From: Comamonadaceae bacterium
Lineage (GTDB): Bacteria; Pseudomonadota; Gammaproteobacteria; Burkholderiales; Burkholderiaceae_C
DNA length: 43,094 nucleotides
Assembly: GCA_947450255.1 (NCBI GenBank)
Contig: CANFVA010000006.1
Span: 1 to 43,094, forward strand
Direction: 5' to 3'
Numbering within the stretch: the first letter of the stretch is position 1; every line of letters starts with the position of its first letter. Shown here piece after piece: positions 19,523 through 27,384 of this stretch. A program made the translations under genes and the position numbers. Under the pieces are notes generated by a model. That model was not told the DNA's origin. It made no database searches and worked only from the letters and a program-made list of their open reading frames with translations.

Positions 19523-19999
19523 TTACCAGCGCACACCCAGGCGCTCGAAGGCCTTGCTCAGCACAAACAAGGGCCCGACCAGCAGGTATTGCACATCCTC
19601 GAAAAAGGAAGGTTTTTTGCCCTCCAAGTGGTGACCGATGAATTGGAATACCCAAGCCACCACGAAAATACCGACACTGGCCGGCACCAGCACACCGGCG
19701 GCGGCCATCGCATCAACCAAGGCCAGCATCACCGAGGACAATACCAACATGCACAGCGTGAAAGGCCAGGACAGCCGGGCGTAATACACCATACTGCCTG
19801 CGATGAGCGCCAGCGCCAGCGCCGGGTGCAGGGCAAACAACAAACCATTGAGGCTGAGCATGATGGCCGGTATGGCAACCAAGTGAATCACTTCATTGAC
19901 CGGATGCGTGTGGCTCAGGCCATATCGTTGCAAGAGCACATCGACTTTGCGCTCGGGCGTGTCCAGGCTCTCTGGCAGCGGTGTTTGCATCGAATCCAT
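19523..19999 (-). CDS. Mpo1-like (DUF962) membrane protein
   Basis: 158 residues. N-terminal ERKVDVLLQRYGLSHTHPVNEVIHL with conserved histidines, four hydrophobic helices, and the C-terminal family motif FIGHHLEGKKPSFFEDVQYLLVGPLF. The family includes yeast Mpo1, an Fe(II) dioxygenase of 2-hydroxy fatty acid alpha-oxidation; bacterial members are mostly uncharacterised. The ATG at 19999 has CAGGAGA upstream; the longer open frame to 20221 overlaps the preceding gene and is unlikely. 29 bases after the flavoprotein gene. Confidence 0.85.
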   Translation of the reverse strand: MDSMQTPLPESLDTPERKVDVLLQRYGLSHTHPVNEVIHLVAIPAIMLSLNGLLFALHPALALALIAGSMVYYARLSWPFTLCMLVLSSVMLALVDAMAAAGVLVPASVGIFVVAWVFQFIGHHLEGKKPSFFEDVQYLLVGPLFVLSKAFERLGVRW

Positions 20000-20028
20000 G
20001 GCTTGTCTCCTGGTATGAAAAGCACGAA

Positions 20029-21150
20029 CTAAGACTGCAGAAATTGCTTGAGCCATGCGACGGCGCGCCCCTGCATGGATTGCCCGCCCCAGGCCACCAG
20101 CGCATGGCGCGAGCCGGCATATAAAAACCGCAAGGTAGGGGGTTTGGCGGCGTGCAGTTTGCCAGGCTCGGACTGCATCGTGGCTTGCACATTGGCGGCC
20201 AGCACCTCGCTGTCCTGCCACACATGAAACACTTCCGGGTGGCTGCTGCTGCGCTCGAATGCATCGGCGACCATCGCCTCGCCCTGCACCGCCAGGCCGC
20301 TGGGGCTGAGCCAGGCCGGCGGCGTACGGGCCAAGACCAGAATCGGCACATCACAGGCAAGGCGTGCACCACTGGCCAACACAACGTCATCGCGGGTCAG
20401 GGCAGCCACGGTTTCGTACAACACGGTAACGCGCTGCTCGCGCAGCAATTGCAGCATGCGCTGGCGCAAGGTTTCTGGGTCGTCCGCAGCGCCGGCCTGC
20501 TGGGGGCCGATGATCCATGTCACCGAGGCCGTGGGCATGCGCTGGCGCACGGCCAGAGCCAGTTCAAAGCCTTCGGTGCCAGCGCCGATGACTGCCATGC
20601 GCAGCGCGCGGCTGCGGCCCAAACCGCAGACTTTGGGCCACAAAGTGGCAAAGCCTTCAAGCGGCGGCACAAACAAACCATGCTCGCGGGCACCAGGCAT
20701 GGCAACCTCGATCGCTTCGCGGTGGGGTACCGGGCCGGTGTTGATGGACAGTACGTCATAGCGCAGCGTCTGCCCGTCATCGAGCAAGATGCTGCGCGAT
20801 ACTGCATTGAGTCCACGGCCTTGGCGTCCTGTCCACAGCACTTTGTCTTGCTGCAACAGCGGCTCGAGATCCACCATGCAGTCGGCCAAGGGCAAGTCGT
20901 TGGCCACATAGCGCGCCAGCTTGCGTGGTGCAAACGCCTGGCTTTGCGAGGTCAACACGGTAATCCGGACATGCGCCAGGGGGTGGCGTTTGAAATGCTC
21001 CAGCAAGCGAATATGGGCCGGACCCATACCCCACAAAACCAAATGTTCGGGCCGTCGGTAGGGTCTGGCGGCCACTTGGGCGCCCAGGGCTATGGCGTCT
21101 TCACCCGTGACCACAGAGTCTGCGCGGGGTGTCGGTGATACGTCCGTCAT
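20029..21150 (-). CDS. FAD-dependent oxidoreductase, paralogue of the NADH-dehydrogenase half of the adjacent SelD fusion
   Basis: 373 residues. It follows the same plan as residues ~10-400 of the next gene's product: LVLWGMGPAHIRLLEHF against LVLVGGGHSHVAVLKAF; YDVLSINTGPVPH against YDVLGINTGSTPQ; MAVIGAGTEGFELALAVRQRM against IAVVGAGAGGVELLLAMQYRL. The first glycine-rich loop has lost the usual GxGxxG (GMGPAHIR), so cofactor binding may be changed. It begins four bases after the selD stop, so translation is probably coupled. A partner or decoy of the larger flavoprotein is possible. Function unknown. Confidence 0.8.
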   Translation of the reverse strand: MTDVSPTPRADSVVTGEDAIALGAQVAARPYRRPEHLVLWGMGPAHIRLLEHFKRHPLAHVRITVLTSQSQAFAPRKLARYVANDLPLADCMVDLEPLLQQDKVLWTGRQGRGLNAVSRSILLDDGQTLRYDVLSINTGPVPHREAIEVAMPGAREHGLFVPPLEGFATLWPKVCGLGRSRALRMAVIGAGTEGFELALAVRQRMPTASVTWIIGPQQAGAADDPETLRQRMLQLLREQRVTVLYETVAALTRDDVVLASGARLACDVPILVLARTPPAWLSPSGLAVQGEAMVADAFERSSSHPEVFHVWQDSEVLAANVQATMQSEPGKLHAAKPPTLRFLYAGSRHALVAWGGQSMQGRAVAWLKQFLQS

Positions 21151-21154
21151 ACCC

Positions 21155-23656
21155 CTATTGTTCCACGAGCCTGATGGGCGCCCGGAAATCAGCCACTTCG
21201 CACACGCGACCGATCAGCGCGCACTGCGTGTAGCCCTGCGCCCGCAAGGCCCGCAAACAAGGCTGCGCCTGCTCCCAAGGCACACAGGCCAGCAAACCGC
21301 CGGCGGTTTGCGGATCAAACAGCATCTCGCGGCGTAACTGCTGTTCCCAGTCTTGGGGCCGTGGCGCGTGTTCGGCCTGGGGCGTCGCTTGGCCCCCCGC
21401 AATCGCTACGCCTTGCTGCGCATTGCTGCTATGCAAGGAGCTAAAAATACCGGCCTGCATAGACGCTAATGCGCCATCGAGCAGCGGCAATGCCACCAAG
21501 TCCAATTGGGCACCGAGCCGCTGGGTTTGCAGCATTTCCACCAAATGCCCCAGCAGCCCAAAGCCGGTGACATCGGTACACGCCCGTGCACCGTGCTGCA
21601 TCACGGTGCGGGAAGCGTCCTGGCTGGACTGGGCCATGCTCTCCAGCGCCGCCTCCACCCAGCGACCACGCGCCCGGCCCAGGGAATGCGCGGCAAACAA
21701 GGTGCCGGTGCCCAAGGGCTTGGTCAAAATCAAGGCATCACCCGCGTGCGCGCCGGCTTTGCGCAGTAACTGCACGGGCTGGCCCTGCGCGTCCACATCC
21801 ACCCAACCGTTAATGGCAAAGCCCAGCGACAACTCCGGCCCTTCACCGCTGTGGCCGCCCACCAGCGCGCAGCCTGCGGTGTTGAGCACGTGCACCGCGC
21901 CGGCCATCAGCTGCGATAAAACGCCCTGGGTTTGCCGATCCAGCCCGGGCGGCACCACAGCAATCGCCGTAGCGGTATGCGGCCTAGCGCCCATGGCAAA
22001 AATATCGCCTAGCGCATGGTTGGCGGCTATCTGGCCAAACCGATACGGGTCGTCGATGAAGGCGCGGAAAAAATCTACGGTTTGCACTTGCGCTTTGCCT
22101 GCGGGAATGCGCACCAAGGCGGCATCATCGGGCGCGGACAGGCCGATCAGTACGTCGGGGCTATCGCGCATTTGCAAGGCGCCCAGGGCCCGGCCCAAAA
22201 CGCCAGCGCCCACTTTGGCGGCGCAGCCACCGCAGCGCATGGCCTGGGCCGCTTGCGCTTGGGCGCGCTCTTGGGCGTCTAGGTTGGCAAAGTGAGCCAG
22301 CGCTTGCGCGCCGGCGTCTCGCGCCAAGGGCGCCATCGCGGGGACGCCCAAATCAGAGAAACGCTGCATAAAACGGCGGTCGATGTGGTCTTTCCAGCGC
22401 CACACCCAGCTCCCCGCAAAACCGAGCAGGCCGCGCGAGGCGACGGCATAACGATCGCCGGTACTGATCAGTGCCAGCCAGTGTTGTTGCGGGCGGTAGG
22501 CCTGCAAGGCTTGGCCGCACACAGCCCGGCGCAGATTGCGCGCCAGCGGCATACCCATGCGCACGGCAAACACACCGGCCTTTTCCAAAGCGCGCGGGCC
22601 GAAAGCGGCGACATCGCCGCTGGCAAAAATACGTGCGTCGGTGTCGGACTGCAAGTAGGCGTTCACACGCACACAGCCGTCAGCATCGAGTGCCAATCCG
22701 GTGGACGCCAGCCAACTGCCTCCTGCCGCTTGCGTGACCCAGAAAACGGTGTCGGTCTCTACGTTATCCAGTGCATTTGCGCCGCTCAAAGTTGGGGTGG
22801 CACCAGGTTTGGCAATTGCAGTTGGGCTTGCGCGTGCGTCTACGCTTGCGCTGGCAGGTGTATTGGCCTGGGTGCCTTCAACCTGCAGCGCCACAGGGGC
22901 ACCAGGGTCAGCATCTACGGAGCGCAGCACCTGCACCCCGTTGGCGCTGACCGCCTGTACCCGCGCGCCTAAATGCACTTGCACGCCGCGCGCTTGCAAG
23001 ACCTGCATAAAACGGGCACGCACGCGGGCGTTATGGATGGGCAAGATGGATGGCGAAGCAGAAAGCAATATAAATTGCGGCGTTTGCAGCCCTAGCGCTT
23101 TGCATTCCTTGCGCAAGCGGTACTGCATCGCCAGCAGCAACTCCACCCCGCCAGCGCCCGCGCCCACTACCGCAATGCGGCGCGGCCCCTGCCCAGCGCG
23201 CACCTTGTCGAGCAATTGCAGCCAGCGGGCGTGAAACGCGGCGATGGGTTTGACTGCAATGGCATGGTCGATGGCGCCCGGCACCTGGGCTGCCTGCGGC
23301 GTCGAGCCGGTGTTGATCCCCAGTACATCGTAATCCAGCGGCGGACGCCCCTGCAGCAGCACTTGGCGCGCCGCACGGTCAATACCCGTCACTTGCGCGC
23401 GCACAAAACGCGCACCCGCAAAAACGCACAGGCGCACCAAGTCGAGATGGACGTCGTCATAGTCGTAATGCCCCGCCACATAGCCGGGCAACATGCCTGA
23501 ATACGGCGTGTGCGCGTCGGTGCACACCAATGTGATGCGCAAACCCGCCAAGGGCTGCATGCCAAAGGCTTTTAACACTGCCACATGGCTGTGGCCGCCG
23601 CCGACCAGCACCAGGTCGCGCACTATGGGGCCGGAGTTTGCTTGCATTGCCGCCAA
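21155..23656 (-). CDS. selD: NADH dehydrogenase-like / selenophosphate synthase fusion
   Basis: SelD makes selenophosphate from selenide and ATP, the Se donor for selenocysteine and 2-selenouridine tRNA. The ~833-residue protein has an N-terminal NDH-2-like flavoprotein domain (~12-430; LVLVGGGHSHV, VVGAGAGGVE, ASGDVAAFG) and a C-terminal SelD domain (~470-833). RCGGCAAKVG at 474-483 puts Cys478 and Lys481 at the positions of E. coli Cys17 and Lys20, so it is the cysteine form, not selenocysteine. Other SelD motifs: DFFRAFIDDPYRFGQIAANHALGDIFAMGA and GGHSGEGPELSLG. A ~55-residue Ala/Pro/Thr-rich insert lies near 250-300. AGGAGG is 8 bases before a TTG at 23656 and 17 before the ATG at 23647, so I take the TTG. 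Confidence 0.93.
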   Translation of the reverse strand: MAAMQANSGPIVRDLVLVGGGHSHVAVLKAFGMQPLAGLRITLVCTDAHTPYSGMLPGYVAGHYDYDDVHLDLVRLCVFAGARFVRAQVTGIDRAARQVLLQGRPPLDYDVLGINTGSTPQAAQVPGAIDHAIAVKPIAAFHARWLQLLDKVRAGQGPRRIAVVGAGAGGVELLLAMQYRLRKECKALGLQTPQFILLSASPSILPIHNARVRARFMQVLQARGVQVHLGARVQAVSANGVQVLRSVDADPGAPVALQVEGTQANTPASASVDARASPTAIAKPGATPTLSGANALDNVETDTVFWVTQAAGGSWLASTGLALDADGCVRVNAYLQSDTDARIFASGDVAAFGPRALEKAGVFAVRMGMPLARNLRRAVCGQALQAYRPQQHWLALISTGDRYAVASRGLLGFAGSWVWRWKDHIDRRFMQRFSDLGVPAMAPLARDAGAQALAHFANLDAQERAQAQAAQAMRCGGCAAKVGAGVLGRALGALQMRDSPDVLIGLSAPDDAALVRIPAGKAQVQTVDFFRAFIDDPYRFGQIAANHALGDIFAMGARPHTATAIAVVPPGLDRQTQGVLSQLMAGAVHVLNTAGCALVGGHSGEGPELSLGFAINGWVDVDAQGQPVQLLRKAGAHAGDALILTKPLGTGTLFAAHSLGRARGRWVEAALESMAQSSQDASRTVMQHGARACTDVTGFGLLGHLVEMLQTQRLGAQLDLVALPLLDGALASMQAGIFSSLHSSNAQQGVAIAGGQATPQAEHAPRPQDWEQQLRREMLFDPQTAGGLLACVPWEQAQPCLRALRAQGYTQCALIGRVCEVADFRAPIRLVEQ

Positions 23657-23672
23657 TTGTGTCGCCTCCTGA

Positions 23673-25919
23673 CTAGCCGCGCCGCCAGCGGTGCCAGCGC
23701 GCCAACCAAGGCATGGCCGCTGCGGGCAAATGGGCGCGTTGCCATTGCCCGGCCACTTGCTTGGCCGACTCACTGAGCGTCGGATAGGTATGAATCGTGG
23801 CCAAAATCGCCTTCAAACCCAGACCCTGGCGCATCGCCAGCGCATAGGGCGCAAGCAACTCGGCCGCTTGCTCGCCCACGATAGACACGCCCAACAGGGT
23901 ATCGCGACCCGGGACGGTAAGGACTTTCACAAAGCCCGCCGGTACCGTGCCCAAGGCGGCATCGCAAACCGCCCGGTCCACCCCCGCCAGGTCGAAGCGG
24001 GTGACTTCGTAGGCCACACCGCGCGCCTGCGCTTGTTGTTCGTTGAGGCCCACGCGCGCCACTTGTGGAGCCACATAGACGGCCGTGGGCAATAGGCTGT
24101 AGTCAGGCCGCAAGGCGCCCCAACCGTCGAGCAAGGCATTGACCGCCGCATACCAGGCCTGGTGCGCGGCGGCATGGGTGAATTGGTAGGGGCCGACCAC
24201 ATCACCGGCCGCGTAAATCGAGGGGATCAGGGTTTGCAAATAGGCATCGGTGTGCAACAGCGTATCGCTGGCGATGCCCAAGTCTTGCAAGCCAAAACCA
24301 TGCAGCCGTGGCTTGCGGCCGGTGGCGCAGATGAGCAAATCGTAGGGCACGGCAAATTCGTCGTCTTGCGCCGCGGGTGAAGCAAGCCCAATGGACGAGC
24401 CGCTCTGGCGCGTGGAATTTTGACGCAGCACGATCAATTTGTCCGCACCCGCATGCTGCGGCAATGTTTCGCAGCGCAAGACTTGGTGCGCTGTGAATAC
24501 GCGCACACCATCGGCGCTTAGTGCGGCTTGCACCAGCGTGCTGACATCTGCATCTTCTTTAGACAGCAATACGGGCCCGCTTTCCACTACCGTCACCTGC
24601 GCACCCAGGCGCGCAAAAGCTTGTGCCAACTCGCAGCCCACCGGCCCGCCACCGACGATGGCAATGCGCTGTGGCAGCGCGCCCGCTTTCTCCAAAACAT
24701 CCCACAAGGTATCGCTGGTCACATAGCCGCTGTCTTGCAAGCCAGCGATCGCAGGCACCACGGGCTGGGAGCCGGTCGCCAAGATGATGTTGCGCGCGCT
24801 AATGCGCTCGGGCGCCTGGCCGCTGCGGCGCAACTCCACGGTCCAAGGGTCCACGAGGTAGGCATAGGCCTGCACTACATCGACACCCATCGCGCGGTAC
24901 CGCTCGGGACTGTCGTTGGGCGCGATGGCGGCGATGATGCTGCGCACCCGCTGTAGGACCACCGCGAAGTCCACCTGCACCGGCCCGGTCTGCACCCCAA
25001 AACCCTGGGCGTGCCGCGCTTGTTGCGCGACGCGCGCACTTTGAAGCAAGGCTTTGCTGGGTACGCAACCGCGGTTGAGGCAATCGCCGCCCATCTCGCC
25101 TGCCTCGACCAAGGCCACGCGCGCTTGCGCGTGCGCGGCTACATAGGCCGAGACCAAACCGCCGGCGCCGCCGCCGATGACGATCAGGTTGTAATCAAAG
25201 CGCGCAGGTCGCTTCCAGCGTGCGGCCACCGTGCGCCGACGCAGCCAGGCCCCTGTGCGCCGCGTCAGCCACGGCGTGGCGGCCAAGGCAAAGGCCAGCG
25301 CAAACAAGACCGCTGCAACTTGGGGTTGCAATACTTCAGACACCGAACGCAATGCGGCCAATTGGCTGCCCGCTTGCAAATAAATCAGGGTCGAGGGCAG
25401 CATGCCCAATTGGCTGAACAGATAAAAGCGCCAGGCCGGCATGCGCGTCAAGCCCATCAGCACATTGATCGCCCCGAACGGAACCAGTGGAATCAGACGC
25501 AAACTGAGCAAATAAAAAACACCTTCGCGCTCTAAGCCTTGCGTCATACGGGCCAGGCGCCGTGTCATACCCGCACCCCAATAGGCAGCCAAGTTATCGG
25601 CCAATACATGGCGCACCACCAGCAGGGTCAAGGTAGCGCCCAGGCTGGAGGCAAAGGACACCAACAACAATCCCCAGCCAAAACCCAGCACGGCGCCACC
25701 GGCCAAAGTCAGCACCACAATGCCCGGCACCGCAGCGCTGGCCAATACGATATACAAGCTAAAAAACGCAGCGCGCACTGTCCAGGGCGCGTGTATATAC
25801 CAAGCCTGCAAATCTTGGTACTGCGCTTGCAAATGCGCCAGACTGAACCAATCGGCACCTCGCGCCACGCCGACGAGGGCCAGCGCCAGCAAGGCCCACC
25901 ACGCCAAACGCCACAGCAT
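23673..25919 (-). CDS. TVP38/TMEM64 membrane domain fused to a mercuric reductase-like flavoprotein
   Basis: 748 residues. Residues ~1-225 are a TVP38/DedA-type membrane domain (AVPGIVVLTLAGGAVLGFGWG; GVFYLLSLRLIPLVPFGAINVLMGLT). Residues ~240-748 are a class I pyridine nucleotide-disulfide oxidoreductase: FAD loop VIGGGAGGLVSAY, redox pair Cys280/Cys285 in GGDCLNRGCVPSK, NAD loop IVGGGPVGCELAQAF and the C-terminal active-site HTYPTLSESAK. The extra metal cysteines of true MerA are absent. It could reduce a thiol, sulfur or selenium species at the membrane; inference. The ATG at 25919 is 8 bases past the ynjF-like stop; an in-frame GTG at 25934 is an alternative. Confidence 0.9.
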   Translation of the reverse strand: MLWRLAWWALLALALVGVARGADWFSLAHLQAQYQDLQAWYIHAPWTVRAAFFSLYIVLASAAVPGIVVLTLAGGAVLGFGWGLLLVSFASSLGATLTLLVVRHVLADNLAAYWGAGMTRRLARMTQGLEREGVFYLLSLRLIPLVPFGAINVLMGLTRMPAWRFYLFSQLGMLPSTLIYLQAGSQLAALRSVSEVLQPQVAAVLFALAFALAATPWLTRRTGAWLRRRTVAARWKRPARFDYNLIVIGGGAGGLVSAYVAAHAQARVALVEAGEMGGDCLNRGCVPSKALLQSARVAQQARHAQGFGVQTGPVQVDFAVVLQRVRSIIAAIAPNDSPERYRAMGVDVVQAYAYLVDPWTVELRRSGQAPERISARNIILATGSQPVVPAIAGLQDSGYVTSDTLWDVLEKAGALPQRIAIVGGGPVGCELAQAFARLGAQVTVVESGPVLLSKEDADVSTLVQAALSADGVRVFTAHQVLRCETLPQHAGADKLIVLRQNSTRQSGSSIGLASPAAQDDEFAVPYDLLICATGRKPRLHGFGLQDLGIASDTLLHTDAYLQTLIPSIYAAGDVVGPYQFTHAAAHQAWYAAVNALLDGWGALRPDYSLLPTAVYVAPQVARVGLNEQQAQARGVAYEVTRFDLAGVDRAVCDAALGTVPAGFVKVLTVPGRDTLLGVSIVGEQAAELLAPYALAMRQGLGLKAILATIHTYPTLSESAKQVAGQWQRAHLPAAAMPWLARWHRWRRG

Positions 25920-25926
25920 GCGCGCG

Positions 25927-26610
25927 TTAAACACCGGCGTCCTGCCCCATACCCGCTCTGGGCGGTTGATGGTTTGGTGCCGTCTGTCGGCTGGGCTTTG
26001 TATCACGAAGCAAGCGCATACCCGCAGCGATGCGGCCCAACCAAGTGACAAAGCACAGCCCGGCAAAGCCATATGCCAGCGGCGCGAAGTAGGCAGGCCA
26101 AATACACATAGCGCACAAGACCGCCAGCGTCTCGGTCGCTTCGGTCAAGCCGCCCACAAAGTAAAAAGATTTGTCCGGCATCTGCGGGTTATGCAGGCCG
26201 CGCTGCGCCGCCAACGTGGCAAAGGCCAAAAAACTGCTGCCAGTGCCGACAAAAGCGGTGATCAACACCGCTGCGGGCAATGCATTAGCCGCTGGGTCGG
26301 CCAGCGCAAAAGCCAGCACCATCAGCGCATAAAACACAAAGTCCAACGCAATATCTAAAAAGCCACCGACCGCTGAACGGCCTACGCCCATGCGGGCGAC
26401 TGCGCCGTCCAGCGCATCACACAGGCGGGACAGCCATAACAAGGCCAAGCCCGCCATCCACGCCTGCGCTGCTACACAAGCGGCAGCGAGCAGGCCCAAG
26501 GCAAACCCCGCCCAAGTAATGCTGTTGGCCGAGATACCGCCACGCAGCAGCGGACGCGCCAGGGCCTGCACAGCCGGGCGTATCAGGCGGGTGGTGTAGC
26601 GGTCCAACAT
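25927..26610 (-). CDS. CDP-alcohol phosphatidyltransferase, YnjF-like
   Basis: Membrane enzyme that moves a phosphatidyl group from a CDP-linked donor to an alcohol. 227 residues. The full family motif is present: DG-AV-AR-8-G-3-D-3-D, seen as DGAVARMGVGRSAVGGFLDI followed by ALD. Six hydrophobic helices; the C-terminal ~25 residues are polar. E. coli YnjF is the closest recognised relative, and the neighbouring ynjC/ynjD homologues strengthen this. The acceptor alcohol cannot be told from sequence. Confidence 0.85.
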   Translation of the reverse strand: MLDRYTTRLIRPAVQALARPLLRGGISANSITWAGFALGLLAAACVAAQAWMAGLALLWLSRLCDALDGAVARMGVGRSAVGGFLDIALDFVFYALMVLAFALADPAANALPAAVLITAFVGTGSSFLAFATLAAQRGLHNPQMPDKSFYFVGGLTEATETLAVLCAMCIWPAYFAPLAYGFAGLCFVTWLGRIAAGMRLLRDTKPSRQTAPNHQPPRAGMGQDAGV

Positions 26611-26650
26611 AGCGCCATTGTCGGTGCAAGTGATGACACGCTATGTCATC

Positions 26651-27370
26651 TCAGGGCGCGCTTAAGTGCGTGACACACAGTGCGTCCAAGATATCGGTCG
26701 GGTCATGTGTCACCACGATGGCCGCAATGCCGCGCCGTGCCACTGCAACACCAAGCAATGCGCGCATGCGCTGGCGCAGCGCCACATCAAGTTTTGCAAA
26801 AGGTTCATCGAGCACTAAGGCCTGCGGTTGCGACAGCAAAGCACGCGCCAAGGCCGCGCGGGCGCGTTGGCCACCCGACAGCGTGGCCGGATCGGCGTTT
26901 GCAAAACCGGCCAATTCCACTTCCTCCAAGGCCTGCGCCACCTGCGCCTCGCGCGCCGCTGGCGGCCCTGCGGCAATGGCGAACAAGAGGTTTTCCCGCA
27001 CCGTCATATGCGGGAACAACACATCGTCTTGGTACAACATAGCAATGCGCCGCGCACGCGTAGGCAAGTGGTCCACGCGCCGGCCCATGACATGTACCTC
27101 GCCCATAAATTGCAAGCCAGGGGCCAGCGTGCCGCACACCGCCGCCAGCAAGCTGGACTTGCCCGAACCGCTGGCCCCCATCAGCGTATGCACCGCGCCG
27201 CCGGGCACCGCGATGTCCAATCCTTGCACCAAGACAGCCCTGGGGCTGCGCAGGCTTCGCACCTGCACGTGCAGCGCGGGGGCAGCATCTTGCGGACGCG
27301 GTGTCGACACGGCGCCGGGTGCGTTCGGTGCGCGATGCAGTGCCGCTGGCGTAGGGGTTGGGCTGGGCAT
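26651..27370 (-). CDS. ynjD: ABC transporter ATP-binding protein, YnjD-like
   Basis: 239 residues. Walker A GASGSGKSS (65-73), Q-loop in IAMLYQDDVLFPHMTV (an LFPH pattern typical of YnjD), signature LSGGQRARAALARALL (164-179), Walker B ALVLDEPFAKLD and switch His in VVTHDPTD. The first ~30 residues are Pro/Ala-rich. The start at 27370 is 14 bases after the permease stop with GGATG between. Powers the double permease next to it. The substrate of YnjBCD systems is not established. Confidence 0.88.
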   Translation of the reverse strand: MPSPTPTPAALHRAPNAPGAVSTPRPQDAAPALHVQVRSLRSPRAVLVQGLDIAVPGGAVHTLMGASGSGKSSLLAAVCGTLAPGLQFMGEVHVMGRRVDHLPTRARRIAMLYQDDVLFPHMTVRENLLFAIAAGPPAAREAQVAQALEEVELAGFANADPATLSGGQRARAALARALLSQPQALVLDEPFAKLDVALRQRMRALLGVAVARRGIAAIVVTHDPTDILDALCVTHLSAP

Positions 27371-27384
27371 ACGGGGGCTGCATC

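Noticed and set aside
20152-21138. 328-codon plus-strand frame opposite the FAD oxidoreductase
   Set aside because: Antisense shadow with Gln/His-rich composition.
21155-23656. Selenocysteine in SelD
   Set aside because: No in-frame TGA at the active site; the motif has cysteine (RCGGCAAK).
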